Assembly (NCBI RefSeq): GCF_009670965.2 | Contig: NZ_CP073239.1 | Span: forward strand, 186,001 to 250,000 | DNA: 64,000 nt | Source of the DNA: Riemerella anatipestifer | GTDB taxonomy: Bacteria > Bacteroidota > Bacteroidia > Flavobacteriales > Weeksellaceae | Reading direction: 5' to 3' | Shown here: positions 7,159 to 15,144 of the stretch, in pieces | How positions within the stretch are numbered: position 1 is the stretch's first letter | Layout: each line of letters starts with the position of its first letter | Program-made: the position numbers and the translations under genes | Notes under the pieces: model-generated | Database searches by the model: none | The model's input: the letters and a program-made list of their open reading frames with translations, nothing else | Told to the model about the DNA's origin: nothing

Positions 7159-7731
7159 TTATTGAATGTTAGGATTCCAGTTTTCTGGTACTTTAGGTAC
7201 GATGTTTCGCTCCACAAAATAATCACTAATCATTTTAAGTATTTCTTCGTAAGGTTTTGTTTGTACTTCTTCTAGACTTATCTTCCTACCCAAATAGATG
7301 GTTTTGGTTTTAAAATCTCCAGAAGCCATTACAATAGGTACTTTAGCTGCCAAAGCCATATGATAAAATCCTTTTCTCCATTTCTCTACATAGCTTCTAG
7401 TTCCCTCTGGAGTAATCACCAGCGAAAAATCTTCTTTTTCAAACTGTTTTGCGACAAAATTTACTAAATCGTTCCTTTGGCTACGGTCTATCCCAATACC
7501 TCCTATTGCCTTTATTAAACCTCCATACCAAGCCTTAGTGTGGTCGTCTTTTATAATTACCTTAAGAGGCTTCCCTAAAGACCAATAAGCTAGGTTACCC
7601 AACATATACTCCGAATTGTGTGTATGTGGAGCCACCACAAGGATACAGCGGTCTAGGTTATTAACATCTCCATCTAAAACCACCTTCCAACCTATAATTT
7701 TAAGAATGATTTTCGCTAGTATTTTTTTCAT
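7159..7731 (-). CDS. PlsC-like 1-acylglycerol-3-phosphate acyltransferase
   Basis: Probably transfers an acyl chain to a lysophospholipid or a related amino-lipid at the inner membrane. The acyltransferase block I is APHTHNSEYM, where the catalytic HX4D motif reads HTHNSE, a variant ending in Glu. Block III is VITPEGTRS and block II includes GGIGIDRS. Block IV is visible as VPIVMASGDF. The N-terminus is basic and hydrophobic (MKKILAKIILKIIGWKVV), as expected for membrane association. At 190 residues it belongs to the short group common in Bacteroidota. It begins the thioesterase-menF-crp run. Confidence 0.82.
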   Translation of the reverse strand: MKKILAKIILKIIGWKVVLDGDVNNLDRCILVVAPHTHNSEYMLGNLAYWSLGKPLKVIIKDDHTKAWYGGLIKAIGGIGIDRSQRNDLVNFVAKQFEKEDFSLVITPEGTRSYVEKWRKGFYHMALAAKVPIVMASGDFKTKTIYLGRKISLEEVQTKPYEEILKMISDYFVERNIVPKVPENWNPNIQ

Positions 7732-7746
7732 AGTAATTTAATTTTT

Positions 7747-7783
7747 AAACAAAACAGATAGCCCAAAAGACTTAGGCTATCTG
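7747..7783 (-). terminator. Hairpin between PspC region and plsC-like gene
   Basis: CAGATAGCC (minus 7783-7775) pairs with GGCTATCTG (7763-7755) in a perfect 9-bp stem with an 11-nt loop, followed by TTTTGTTT. It may end the short transcript that carries the 21-codon ORF. A TACCTTTG box lies directly in front of the stem, so it could instead be the leader of the plsC transcript. Confidence 0.5.
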
Positions 7784-7813
7784 CAAAGGTAATTATTTTG
7801 TACTAAATTTATT

Positions 7814-7879
7814 TTAAAAAAATATTCCGAAAACGAAATCTATAAACTTAGTAATGAGTTCTAAGACTAACTGTATCAT
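7814..7879 (-). CDS. Possible 21-residue hydrophobic peptide
   Basis: ATG at 7879, 21 codons, TAA. The peptide is MIQLVLELITKFIDFVFGIF plus a final F: three charged pairs in a wholly hydrophobic frame, able to form one amphipathic or membrane helix. A good promoter (TTTG-N18-TATATTTG, 7940-7911) lies 31 nt upstream and a T-tailed hairpin follows 30 nt downstream, so the unit looks like an independent short gene. The size and character recall type I toxin or phenol-soluble-modulin-like peptides, but no homology is recognised. It could be a non-coding RNA instead. Confidence 0.35.
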   Translation of the reverse strand: MIQLVLELITKFIDFVFGIFF

Positions 7880-7910
7880 AATATTTTGTTTTTATGGTGA
7901 TTATTTTTAG

Positions 7911-7940
7911 CAAATATAAGTTTTTATTATCAACTTCAAA
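7911..7940 (-). promoter_or_regulatory. Promoter TTTG-N18-TATATTTG
   Basis: On the minus strand TTTG (7940-7937) and TATATTTG (7918-7911) match the Bacteroidota -33 and -7 elements with an 18-bp spacer. It lies immediately after the PspC gene stop and would drive the 21-codon ORF and possibly plsC. Confidence 0.5.
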
Positions 7941-7942
7941 AC

Positions 7943-9622
7943 TTATTTTCTGTTTTTTATACTGATGATAATGTCGCTAATATCATCACTGTCTAGGTTA
8001 AGTCCTTCAATTACTCTTTCGGCTTCTTTCTCATCGTATTTCTTGCCATTAACGATGATAGAATCGCCATCTGCAGTATTAAAGCTAATGTTATTACCGC
8101 CAGAACTGAAAGAGAACGAGGCTTGATTAAACACTTTGCTATTTGAACTGTGAGAATTATTAGATTGATTATCTCTATCCTCCTCATCTTCGCTAAGGTT
8201 AACTTTTGAATTTTCCATTCCCAATACCTTCATCGTTCTAGGAACTACCAATTCGTAATCTATGCTGTAATTTCTCATTCTATCTTGGTACGGATAGCTA
8301 AAGTAGTTAGGTATGAATATTTTATTACCTTCCACTTTTACTGGAATATTCGCTCTCAATGGTAAATTATACCCAGATGCTCTTTTCTTAACCACGAGAT
8401 AAGGTGTTTTTACAGTATCTTTTCTCACAATCTCAATGTACGGATATCCATCTTCTTCAAAAACAGTTTTATTATCAGAGTACACGCTATTCCAGTAAGA
8501 TTTGAACTGTGGTGGTATGTTCACTTTGTTAGTCCCTACCCACAAGCTATCAGAAGTGGTATTGATGGCTATATTATCTGTTTCCTCGTTAGAACCTCTA
8601 AAATTGCTTTGATAATTCACTGCGGAGAACCCTGTAATTCCTAATAGTACCAGCCAAACAAAACATAACGCACCTATAATATACCCCACATACTTCAGCT
8701 TAGTTTTAGGAGAAAATAACTTGATAGATAAAAAGATGAATATCAGCGCAGGTATAAGCATCGTAACAAAAGCTAAAGAAAGTCCCGCAAATTTTATATT
8801 AGTATCATCTATATAAAACCCTACAAACCCTGGCAAAGTAAGCCCTGAACCTGTAACACTAACCCCAAACACCATAAATGCTCCTGCTAAAAACACCAAT
8901 CCTAACAGTCCTAAAAAACCGCCAATTACATACCTTAATGCATTTAGAATGCTATTCCCCGCTTCGTTGATGACAGGTCTATTATCCTGATACACCTCAT
9001 TGATGCGTTGTGTAGAATCGTTGGCAAATTTTACTATTTTGCTAGATTCATTTTTTAAGTTATCAAAGTTAAGTGGCTCCCCTCTCATCTTCAGAAAATC
9101 TGCTGCCGTAGTTGCCTTGGGAAGAATAATCCAAAAAACTACATAGACTAATACCATAAGCATTGGAGACCCTGGCAATGGAATCAATATTAGAAATAAT
9201 GCCAACCAAATAAGCCTCATAGCCGTCATATCCATTCCGAAGTAAGATGCCATACCTGCACATATTCCTGCTATTTTTTTTCTTTCTGGATCTCTGAAAA
9301 GTTGTCTTTCTGACACCTTAGTTCTTTGTTGGGTAGTCTTTTGGGTGTTATGATAATCTTCTTCTTGTTCTTCTATTTGTTCTGGTCTTCCTATTTGAGC
9401 AATTACTTTCTCTACATCAGCATCATTTACCACTTCTCTCCTACCTAGACTCTCTTTAAATATTTCTACAATTCTGATTTCTATATCATACATAATCTCA
9501 TCAGCCTCCTCTGCATCTAGAGAGTTTCTAAGAGCCTTTAAGTAATCACTTAGTTTGATATAAGCATGTTCTTCTATCATAAAAGAAAAACCAGCCAGTC
9601 CTATTGATAATGTTTTATTCAT
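7943..9622 (-). CDS. PspC-domain membrane protein
   Basis: A three-part protein of 559 residues. Residues about 1-85 are a helical N-terminal domain (LSDYLKALRNSLDAEEADEIMYDIEIRI) resembling the cytoplasmic helical domains found in PadR-linked operons. Residues about 105-170 are a PspC domain (LFRDPERKKIAGICAGMASYFGMD and two hydrophobic helices). Then come further membrane segments (230-340) and a soluble C-terminal region with a long Ser/Asn/Asp/Glu-rich stretch before FNQASFSFSSGGNNISFN. PspC proteins are linked to envelope stress. The PadR regulator directly upstream (18-bp gap) forms the conserved PadR-PspC pair. The role is inferred from family only. Confidence 0.8.
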   Translation of the reverse strand: MNKTLSIGLAGFSFMIEEHAYIKLSDYLKALRNSLDAEEADEIMYDIEIRIVEIFKESLGRREVVNDADVEKVIAQIGRPEQIEEQEEDYHNTQKTTQQRTKVSERQLFRDPERKKIAGICAGMASYFGMDMTAMRLIWLALFLILIPLPGSPMLMVLVYVVFWIILPKATTAADFLKMRGEPLNFDNLKNESSKIVKFANDSTQRINEVYQDNRPVINEAGNSILNALRYVIGGFLGLLGLVFLAGAFMVFGVSVTGSGLTLPGFVGFYIDDTNIKFAGLSLAFVTMLIPALIFIFLSIKLFSPKTKLKYVGYIIGALCFVWLVLLGITGFSAVNYQSNFRGSNEETDNIAINTTSDSLWVGTNKVNIPPQFKSYWNSVYSDNKTVFEEDGYPYIEIVRKDTVKTPYLVVKKRASGYNLPLRANIPVKVEGNKIFIPNYFSYPYQDRMRNYSIDYELVVPRTMKVLGMENSKVNLSEDEEDRDNQSNNSHSSNSKVFNQASFSFSSGGNNISFNTADGDSIIVNGKKYDEKEAERVIEGLNLDSDDISDIIISIKNRK

Positions 9623-9640
9623 TTGTTTAGTGTTTAGAGG

Positions 9641-9970
9641 TTATTGTTTTTGAGTGATTTTGTTTACAGCTTGTGTAAGTTCTTGCCAAGTAGTTCTCAG
9701 TTCTTCTAAGAAAACTTTGCCTTTATCCGTAATTTGATAATACTTTCTAGGAGGTCCTCCCGTAGATTCTTCCCATCGGTAAGAGAGAAACTCTCCGTTT
9801 TTAAGTCGGGTAAGTAGTGGATAGAGCGTACCTTCCACCACATCAAAGTCTCCGTCTTTTAGCACTCCCATCAAATCGGAAACATACATTTCCTTTTTAC
9901 TAAGAAGATCTAAAATACAAAACTCTAGAATACCCTTTTTCATTTGAGCTTTAGCATTTTCTATATTCAT
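9641..9970 (-). CDS. PadR-family transcriptional regulator
   Basis: A winged-helix repressor of 109 residues. The PadR signature is complete: GILEFCILDLLSKKEMYVSDL, then VEGTLYPLLTRLKNGEFLSYRWEESTGGPPRKYYQITDKG. It is the short form (subfamily 2), with a single C-terminal helix for dimerisation. It is cotranscribed with the PspC gene and most likely represses its own operon; the ligand is unknown. Confidence 0.9.
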   Translation of the reverse strand: MNIENAKAQMKKGILEFCILDLLSKKEMYVSDLMGVLKDGDFDVVEGTLYPLLTRLKNGEFLSYRWEESTGGPPRKYYQITDKGKVFLEELRTTWQELTQAVNKITQKQ

Positions 9971-10009
9971 AGGTTTAGTTTTTTATTCTATTAAACTATT
10001 TCAACAGTA

Positions 10010-10041
10010 CAAAGATATAAAATAAATTTACTATTATGCAA
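10010..10041 (-). promoter_or_regulatory. Promoter of the PadR-PspC operon
   Basis: TATCTTTG (minus 10017-10010) matches TAnnTTTG, with a TTG (10041-10039) 21 bp upstream. Two copies of TACAAAG on the plus strand flank the region and could be part of a PadR operator, though they do not form a clear palindrome. Confidence 0.45.
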
Positions 10042-10081
10042 TACAAAGTAGTGTTTTTTATTAAAAATTTTCTAACCTAAC

Positions 10082-10110
10082 AAAAAAACTCCAGCTAAAA
10101 GCCAGAGTTT
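10082..10110 (-). terminator. Terminator of sdaA
   Basis: On the minus strand AAACTCTGGCT-TTT-AGCTGGAGTTT forms an 11-bp stem (two G-U pairs) followed by T residues. It lies 27 bp past the sdaA stop. Confidence 0.7.
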
Positions 10111-10136
10111 CAATCTAATTTCAAAAAGTATTTTCA

Positions 10137-11564
10137 CTAACATTCCGCCACATTTACTGCAATAGCAAGACCTCCTTCCGAAGTTTCTTTATATTTAGCA
10201 TTCATATCTTGAGCTGTTTCCCACATAGATTTTATAACATCGTCTAGGCTTACCTTCGCAGCCTTAGGGTCGCTCTCCAGAGCAAGATTTGCTGCTGTAA
10301 TCGCCTTCATCGCTCCCATTGAATTTCTTTCAATACACGGAATTTGAACCAAACCTTTAATAGGGTCGCATGTTAAACCTAAGTGATGCTCCATAGCAAT
10401 CTCTGCTGCCATCAGTACTTGTTCTGGCGTTCCACCTGATATTTCCGCAAGACCTGCCGCCGCCATAGCAGACGATACACCTATCTCTGCCTGACAACCA
10501 CCTGCCGCTGCCGAAATGGTTGCGTTTTTCTTAAACAAAGTCCCTATCTCACCTGCCACCAATAAGAAACGAATCACATCTTCCTCTGAATTGAACTCCG
10601 TGAAAGTTTGTGCATACATAAGCACCGCAGGAATAACGCCACTCGCTCCATTAGTAGGTGCCGTGATAATTCTTCCAAAGCTGGCATTCTCTTCATTTAC
10701 CGCCAAAGCAAAGCAAGACACCCATTTATTGATGGTATTAAAACTCCTCTCGGAATTTACCACAAGATTAAACCACTCGTCTATATTATGATATTGAGCG
10801 TTCTCGCCTAAAAGTTTCTGGTTGAGCTTAGCTGCTCTTCGGGAAACATTAAGTCCACCTGGAAGAACACCTTCCTTGCTAACGCCTTTATAAACACATT
10901 CTTTAATCTGTTGCCATATATATAGGGCTTCCGCAGCTGTTTCTTCTTGAGTACGCCACGCCTCTTCATTGATTTTAACTAAATCGGAAATTCTTGTTAA
11001 ATTCAGTTTTTCACAATAATGGATAATATCTTTCGCTTTATGGCAAGGATACAGCGTTCTGATACAGCTTTGCTCTAAAGTATTCTCTTCTTTGGTTGCC
11101 ACGAAACCACCACCCACAGAGTAATAATCTTGACTCACTTCTTCCCCATCATTAAAAATAGCTCTAAAAATCATTCCGTTAGGGTGAAAGTCCAAATTCT
11201 CTTTCATATTAAGAACGAGATGTTTACCATATACAAAAGGTAATTCTTTCTCTCCTCCTAAGTTCAATTTTTGAGAAGTTTTAATAGTATCTATTTTTTC
11301 GTCTATCTTGGTAGTATCTATTGTTTTAAAATTTTCTCCGCAAAGCCCCAGCATACCAGCGATATCAGTTCCGTGTCCTATCCCTGTTTTAGCTAAAGAA
11401 CCGAAAAATTCTACAAACACCTCTTCTACTTCTTGTATGGAGCGATGTCTTCTTATCAAATCCAAGAACAATTCTGCTGCGTTCCACGGTCCCATCGTGT
11501 GGGAACTAGAAGGACCTATCCCTACCTTAATTATTTCAAAAACACTTATTGATTGCATCGGCAT
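10137..11564 (-). CDS. sdaA: L-serine ammonia-lyase (single-chain, iron-sulfur)
   Basis: Deaminates L-serine to pyruvate and ammonia with a [4Fe-4S] cluster. The beta domain comes first (ISVFEIIKVGIGPSSSHTMGPWNAAELF), followed by the alpha domain with TAPTNGASGVIPAVL, AAAGGCQAEIGVSSAMAAAGLAEISGG and GLTCDPIKGLVQIPCIERNSMGAMKAI. The last three supply the cluster cysteines and the substrate-binding residues. Its 475 residues correspond to the fused one-chain enzyme. Two ATGs lie close together at the start (MPMQSIS); the first is used here. It is monocistronic, with its own terminator. Confidence 0.95.
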   Translation of the reverse strand: MPMQSISVFEIIKVGIGPSSSHTMGPWNAAELFLDLIRRHRSIQEVEEVFVEFFGSLAKTGIGHGTDIAGMLGLCGENFKTIDTTKIDEKIDTIKTSQKLNLGGEKELPFVYGKHLVLNMKENLDFHPNGMIFRAIFNDGEEVSQDYYSVGGGFVATKEENTLEQSCIRTLYPCHKAKDIIHYCEKLNLTRISDLVKINEEAWRTQEETAAEALYIWQQIKECVYKGVSKEGVLPGGLNVSRRAAKLNQKLLGENAQYHNIDEWFNLVVNSERSFNTINKWVSCFALAVNEENASFGRIITAPTNGASGVIPAVLMYAQTFTEFNSEEDVIRFLLVAGEIGTLFKKNATISAAAGGCQAEIGVSSAMAAAGLAEISGGTPEQVLMAAEIAMEHHLGLTCDPIKGLVQIPCIERNSMGAMKAITAANLALESDPKAAKVSLDDVIKSMWETAQDMNAKYKETSEGGLAIAVNVAEC

Positions 11565-11602
11565 TATAAATTAAACGGCAAAGATAAAATATTAAGATAG
11601 GC

Positions 11603-12244
11603 TTAAAAAATTTTTCTTAAAATTTCCGATACTTCCTTCGCTTTGGTAGCTGGAAAAAGGTGCGTTGCATTCTTTATAATATAGTCTGGCTGAGAATTTT
11701 GTATTGGAAATGCTATATCTTTATCCCCCATAATTTGGATAATATTTTCTGTTTTTTCAAACTCCCAATTCACTATCTTGTCCAAACTCCATTTGAGATA
11801 ATATGGGTCTCTCACTCTAAAATATTTGTCAACCCTCGGGCTATCGGCTTCTATAAATTTCCTTATAAAACTATACACAAATACCGATTTTTCTGAGAAA
11901 AAGGAAATAGGAAGAAACTTCAATAATTTCATTTTCTTGAAAAAATAACCCACTTTTGGCATTTCAGCATCCGATTTTATGGAGGCTAACAATACCACCT
12001 TTTCCGCAGGCTTTATTTTTTTGTTGATTTCTTGTACTATAAAGCCTCCAAACGAATATCCCAAAAGTGCAAATGGTTCAGAAAAATCAATTTTCTCTGC
12101 CATTCTACGGACATAATGCTCAAAACTCTCATTATTTTCAGGAATAAGCCACGGAATAAAAATAGGCTCTACGGTATCTGGAAACTTAATATTTTCTAAA
12201 ATTTTAAAATCGGCTCCCAATCCACTGATAATGTATAATTTCAT
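11603..12244 (-). CDS. Alpha/beta-hydrolase family protein
   Basis: A 213-residue hydrolase fold with a nucleophile elbow GYSFGG (Ser at about residue 64), an N-terminal strand-loop LYIISGLGADFKIL carrying the oxyanion region, and a C-terminal ATHLFP that supplies the candidate catalytic His. An aspartate in GDKDIAFP completes the triad. The substrate is unknown; it is likely an esterase-like or lipase-like enzyme. It has a 38-bp gap to sdaA and 67 bp to the YigZ gene. Confidence 0.75.
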   Translation of the reverse strand: MKLYIISGLGADFKILENIKFPDTVEPIFIPWLIPENNESFEHYVRRMAEKIDFSEPFALLGYSFGGFIVQEINKKIKPAEKVVLLASIKSDAEMPKVGYFFKKMKLLKFLPISFFSEKSVFVYSFIRKFIEADSPRVDKYFRVRDPYYLKWSLDKIVNWEFEKTENIIQIMGDKDIAFPIQNSQPDYIIKNATHLFPATKAKEVSEILRKIF

Positions 12245-12311
12245 ATTATATTTATTATAATTAATTAAGCGGATTTATAGCCTGCAAAGTTTATGCTACA
12301 CTTATGACTAA

Positions 12312-12926
12312 TCAATCCAATATTTTTATTTTAGCCTGATGAATTTCTGAAAATTGTTCTACTAAGGAAGATTCTCTTGCCTTCTTTATCGAAGCAACGA
12401 TACTGCAATTTTCATCAGCGTTAAATTCTCTTATCTGAGCCTCATTTTTATTTAACAAAGTAAAAATCACATTTTGAAGATTGAAGGGAAATTCTATTCT
12501 TATTTGAGTTTCTAGTTCTTTGGTAACAATCTCTGCTCCGTCTAGTGTTATCTTAGCGGACTCTTTGTAAGTCTTTACCAAGCCACCTACCCCTAACTTA
12601 GTACCACCATAATATCTTACCACAATCAGCAGAATTTGAGTAAGCTCATTAGCTAAAAGTTGGTTATAAATAGGCAAACCTGCACTACCAGAAGGCTCTC
12701 CGTCATCATTCGCTCTATAATTTTCTCCATTAAGTCCTAACCTAAAGGCATAGCAATGGTGTGTTGCTTTAGGGTGTTCATCTTTTATTTTATCTAAACA
12801 CGCTTTTAGCTCTTCCTCATTATTTACAGGATAAGCATAGCCTAAGAATTTACTTCCTTTTTCTTTCAAAAGGATATTTTCTACAGGCTTACTAATGGTT
12901 TTATATTCAAAAATAACTGACGACAA
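12312..12926 (-). CDS. YigZ/IMPACT family protein
   Basis: Member of the UPF0029/IMPACT family (E. coli YigZ), of uncertain cellular role and linked in eukaryotes to translation control. The N-terminal domain has KEKGSKFLGYAYPV, HPKATHHCYAFRLG, ANDDGEPSGSAGLPIYNQL and VVRYYGGTKLGVGGLVKTY, followed by a ferredoxin-like C-terminal domain. The frame is open further, to an ATG at 12992, but a TTTG-N19-TATTTTTG promoter falls inside that extension. I therefore place the start at the TTG at 12926, giving 204 residues, close to the usual family length. The exact start is uncertain. Confidence 0.85.
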   Translation of the reverse strand: MSSVIFEYKTISKPVENILLKEKGSKFLGYAYPVNNEEELKACLDKIKDEHPKATHHCYAFRLGLNGENYRANDDGEPSGSAGLPIYNQLLANELTQILLIVVRYYGGTKLGVGGLVKTYKESAKITLDGAEIVTKELETQIRIEFPFNLQNVIFTLLNKNEAQIREFNADENCSIVASIKKARESSLVEQFSEIHQAKIKILD

Positions 12927-12954
12927 TAGCTCTAGTTTAGATGAAAAATGAACA

Positions 12955-12985
12955 CAAAAATAAGAATAAATACTAGTCATACAAA
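12955..12985 (-). promoter_or_regulatory. Promoter TTTG-N19-TATTTTTG of the YigZ gene
   Basis: On the minus strand TTTG (12985-12982), a 19-bp spacer and TATTTTTG (12962-12955) fit the consensus exactly. It lies inside the longest possible YigZ frame and therefore argues for the internal start at 12926. Confidence 0.6.
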
Positions 12986-13086
12986 ACGCCACAATGTTTA
13001 AAAATACTACACTCTTAACCCTTTAAGAGCTTTACTAGCTTTATGTGAGGGGTTTTTATAATAATTGCTAATTTTCAAATAAATTC

Positions 13087-13129
13087 ATTTAAGATAAATT
13101 TGTCTTAAATAGAATTTTTATTACATTTG
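13087..13129 (+). promoter_or_regulatory. rrf2 promoter overlapped by a 24-bp palindromic operator
   Basis: ATTTAAGA-N8-TCTTAAAT (13087-13110) is a palindrome whose centre AAATTT is also symmetric, leaving one mismatched pair. A TTTG -33 element (13099-13102) lies inside it, and TACATTTG (13122-13129) follows with exactly 19 bp between. A bound dimer would cover the -33 element, the arrangement of an autorepressor. The ATG is 17 nt beyond the -7 box. Confidence 0.65.
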
Positions 13130-13146
13130 CATAAAATTTAAATATA

Positions 13147-13584
13147 ATGTTTTCCAAAGCCTGTGAATACGGAATAAGAGCTTGTGCTTATATCACTATA
13201 GAGTCTATGCAAAATCGTAAGGTAAAGGTAGCAGACGTAGCCAAAAAGGTAGGCACACCTGAAGCGTTTACAGCAAAAATACTTAGTGCTCTTACCAAAC
13301 ATAACATCGTGAATTCTATAAAAGGACCATACGGTGGCTTTGAAATTGAAGAACAAAGAGCTAAGAGTATTAAAATAAAAGATATTGTAATCGCAATAGA
13401 TGGCCACTCTATACTTTCTTCATGTAGCCTAGGATTTTCTTCCTGTGATGAGAGTAACCCATGCCCACTCCATTTTAAATATGTGAGCGTAAGAAATGAA
13501 CTTTGCAAAATGCTAGATACAACCACACTTTTTGAAATGGCTATAGATGTAAAAAACAAAAAATCAAAATTATTAGAGGTTTAA
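13147..13584 (+). CDS. Rrf2-family iron-sulfur regulator (NsrR/IscR-like)
   Basis: A 145-residue Rrf2 protein with an N-terminal winged helix (FSKACEYGIRACAYI; KKVGTPEAFTAKILSALTKHNIVNSIKGPYGGFEI). It has three cysteines, C93, C100 and C106, in SSCSLGFSSCDESNPCPLH, spaced CX6CX5C, close to the cluster ligands of NsrR and IscR. Beside the RIC repair gene and the nos cluster, an NO-sensing NsrR-like role is the best inference. A palindromic operator overlaps its own -33 element. Confidence 0.85.
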   Translation: MFSKACEYGIRACAYITIESMQNRKVKVADVAKKVGTPEAFTAKILSALTKHNIVNSIKGPYGGFEIEEQRAKSIKIKDIVIAIDGHSILSSCSLGFSSCDESNPCPLHFKYVSVRNELCKMLDTTTLFEMAIDVKNKKSKLLEV

Positions 13585-13669
13585 AAAAATTTAATCTAAA
13601 AAACGATAAAATTATCCGAAATAAAAACTCAATAAAAATATTAAACAATCAATAACTTTTTAATAAAAA

Positions 13670-14398
13670 ATGAATCTTATGAACTTACAAACCAAACTAA
13701 TCGGTGAAATAGTAGCAGACGACTTCAGAACGGCTACTGTATTTAAAAAATATAAAATAGACTTCTGCTGTAAAGGAGACCGCACCATTGCTGAAGCATG
13801 TGAGAAAAAAAATATAAACCCACAAAAGGTTTACGATGATTTGGCACAGATACCTTCTACAGAGATTTCTGAGATAGATTTCAAATCTTTCCCACTAGAT
13901 CTTCTAGTAGATTATGTAGAAAAAACTCATCACCGCTATGTGGAAGAAAAAATCCCTATCCTACAAGCCTTTTTAGAAAAGCTTTGTAAAGTTCACGGAC
14001 AAAGACATCCTGAACTTCTTGAGATAAAAACATTGTTTAATGAATCCGCTCAAGATTTATCAGCTCATTTAAAAAAAGAAGAACTCATTCTCTTCCCTTT
14101 CATAAGAGCCATGGTAAACACCAAAATATCAGGAAAACCTTTTGTGTCAGCCCCTTTTGGAGCAGTAGAAAATCCAGTTAATATGATGAAGCACGAACAC
14201 GATACAGAAGGCGAGCGTTTTAGAAAAATTGCTACACTAACATCTGATTATACACCACCTGCAGACGCTTGTAGCACATACAAAGTTACCTATGCTATGC
14301 TTGAAGAATTTGAAAATGATCTGCATCGTCATATTCATATAGAAAACAATATTCTTTTCCCTAACGCAATAAAATTAGAAAGTGAACTTTCAAACTAA
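13670..14398 (+). CDS. ric: RIC (ScdA/YtfE/DnrN) iron-sulfur cluster repair di-iron protein
   Basis: Repairs iron-sulfur clusters damaged by nitric oxide or oxidants in the cytoplasm. The N-terminal ScdA_N domain includes FKKYKIDFCCKGDRTIAEAC (C33, C34). The hemerythrin-like domain supplies the di-iron ligands in KTHHRYVEEKIP (H87/H88), VHGQRHPE (H109), SAHLKKEE (H133), MMKHEHDTEG (H175/H177) and LHRHIHIENNILFP (H219-H223). The 242 residues match the family. It lies 85 bp after the Rrf2 gene and ahead of the Crp/Fnr gene, in the usual NO-stress context. Confidence 0.93.
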   Translation: MNLMNLQTKLIGEIVADDFRTATVFKKYKIDFCCKGDRTIAEACEKKNINPQKVYDDLAQIPSTEISEIDFKSFPLDLLVDYVEKTHHRYVEEKIPILQAFLEKLCKVHGQRHPELLEIKTLFNESAQDLSAHLKKEELILFPFIRAMVNTKISGKPFVSAPFGAVENPVNMMKHEHDTEGERFRKIATLTSDYTPPADACSTYKVTYAMLEEFENDLHRHIHIENNILFPNAIKLESELSN

Positions 14399-14430
14399 TC
14401 ATATTTCTAAATAACACACTCTATATCAAT

Positions 14431-14458
14431 AGGAAGTGTATTTTCAAGTACACTTCCT
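14431..14458 (+). terminator. Hairpin after ric
   Basis: AGGAAGTGTA and TACACTTCCT form a perfect 10-bp stem with an 8-nt loop, followed by only a short TTT. It is a weak terminator or an mRNA-end-stabilising hairpin. Confidence 0.5.
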
Positions 14459-14537
14459 TTGAAAAAAATCACAATTTCTTTTAATCACACAAATAAAGGA
14501 TATCGTGAAACAATTTAATCCGTAAAAACACAAAAAC

Positions 14538-15131
14538 ATGAGTCTAGAAGTAGACAACTATTTCATAGAAAAAACAAATGCTGTTAAAAAACGGTATCAT
14601 AAAGATGACATCATAGTAGAAGAAGGAATGATCTCTCGTTTTTTTTATTATCTAGAGCAAGGGGATTTGTGTGTGTATCATTTTACTGAAGATGGAAAAG
14701 AGTTTTTACAACATAAGGTAAGAGAGCATACTTTTTTTGGTGAGCCTGCTACATTACTAGAAAAACCTTTCCCAGGAACAGTAAAGGTGACTTCAGAAGA
14801 GGCTCTAGTTATCAAAATTGAAAGAGCTAAATTCATGGAATTCCTCTCTTCACATCTTGATTGGAATATAGATTTTATGAAAACTATAGCCGCGAAAGCA
14901 TTGGGTAGAAGTGATGCTCTAAAAAATATTATTTTTCAAAATCCTGAAGAAAAAATCCTGAATCTTTTAAATAATTATAAAAAAGGGAAAAAGGAAGAAA
15001 TGCTTATAAAATTAACAAGAAACGAAATGGCACAGATGCTAGGACTAACAGTAGAAACAGTAATAAGAACCATTAAAAAAATGGAAAAAAAAGGACTATT
15101 AAAAATATTGAAGGGAAAGGTTCACTATTAA
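14538..15131 (+). CDS. Crp/Fnr-family transcriptional regulator
   Basis: A 197-residue Crp/Fnr protein. The N-terminal beta-roll is visible (DDIIVEEGMISRFFYYLEQGDLCVYHFTEDGKEFL), then the dimer helix, and a C-terminal winged helix with LTRNEMAQMLGLTVETVIRTIKKMEKKGLL. There is no cysteine set for a cluster; the only cysteine is in the first domain (DLCVYH). A heme- or NO-sensing DNR-like role is possible but not shown. It lies 13 bp upstream of the heme-copper-oxidase-like gene and is the best candidate to bind the TGAT-N4-ATCA palindrome at 17194-17211. Confidence 0.85.
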   Translation: MSLEVDNYFIEKTNAVKKRYHKDDIIVEEGMISRFFYYLEQGDLCVYHFTEDGKEFLQHKVREHTFFGEPATLLEKPFPGTVKVTSEEALVIKIERAKFMEFLSSHLDWNIDFMKTIAAKALGRSDALKNIIFQNPEEKILNLLNNYKKGKKEEMLIKLTRNEMAQMLGLTVETVIRTIKKMEKKGLLKILKGKVHY

Positions 15132-15144
15132 AAACGGACTGTAT

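Noticed and set aside
13012..13029. CTCTTAA / TTAAGAG hairpin between the YigZ and rrf2 promoters
   Set aside because: A 7-bp AT-rich stem with no T-run. It is plausible as chance, and neither gene ends here.
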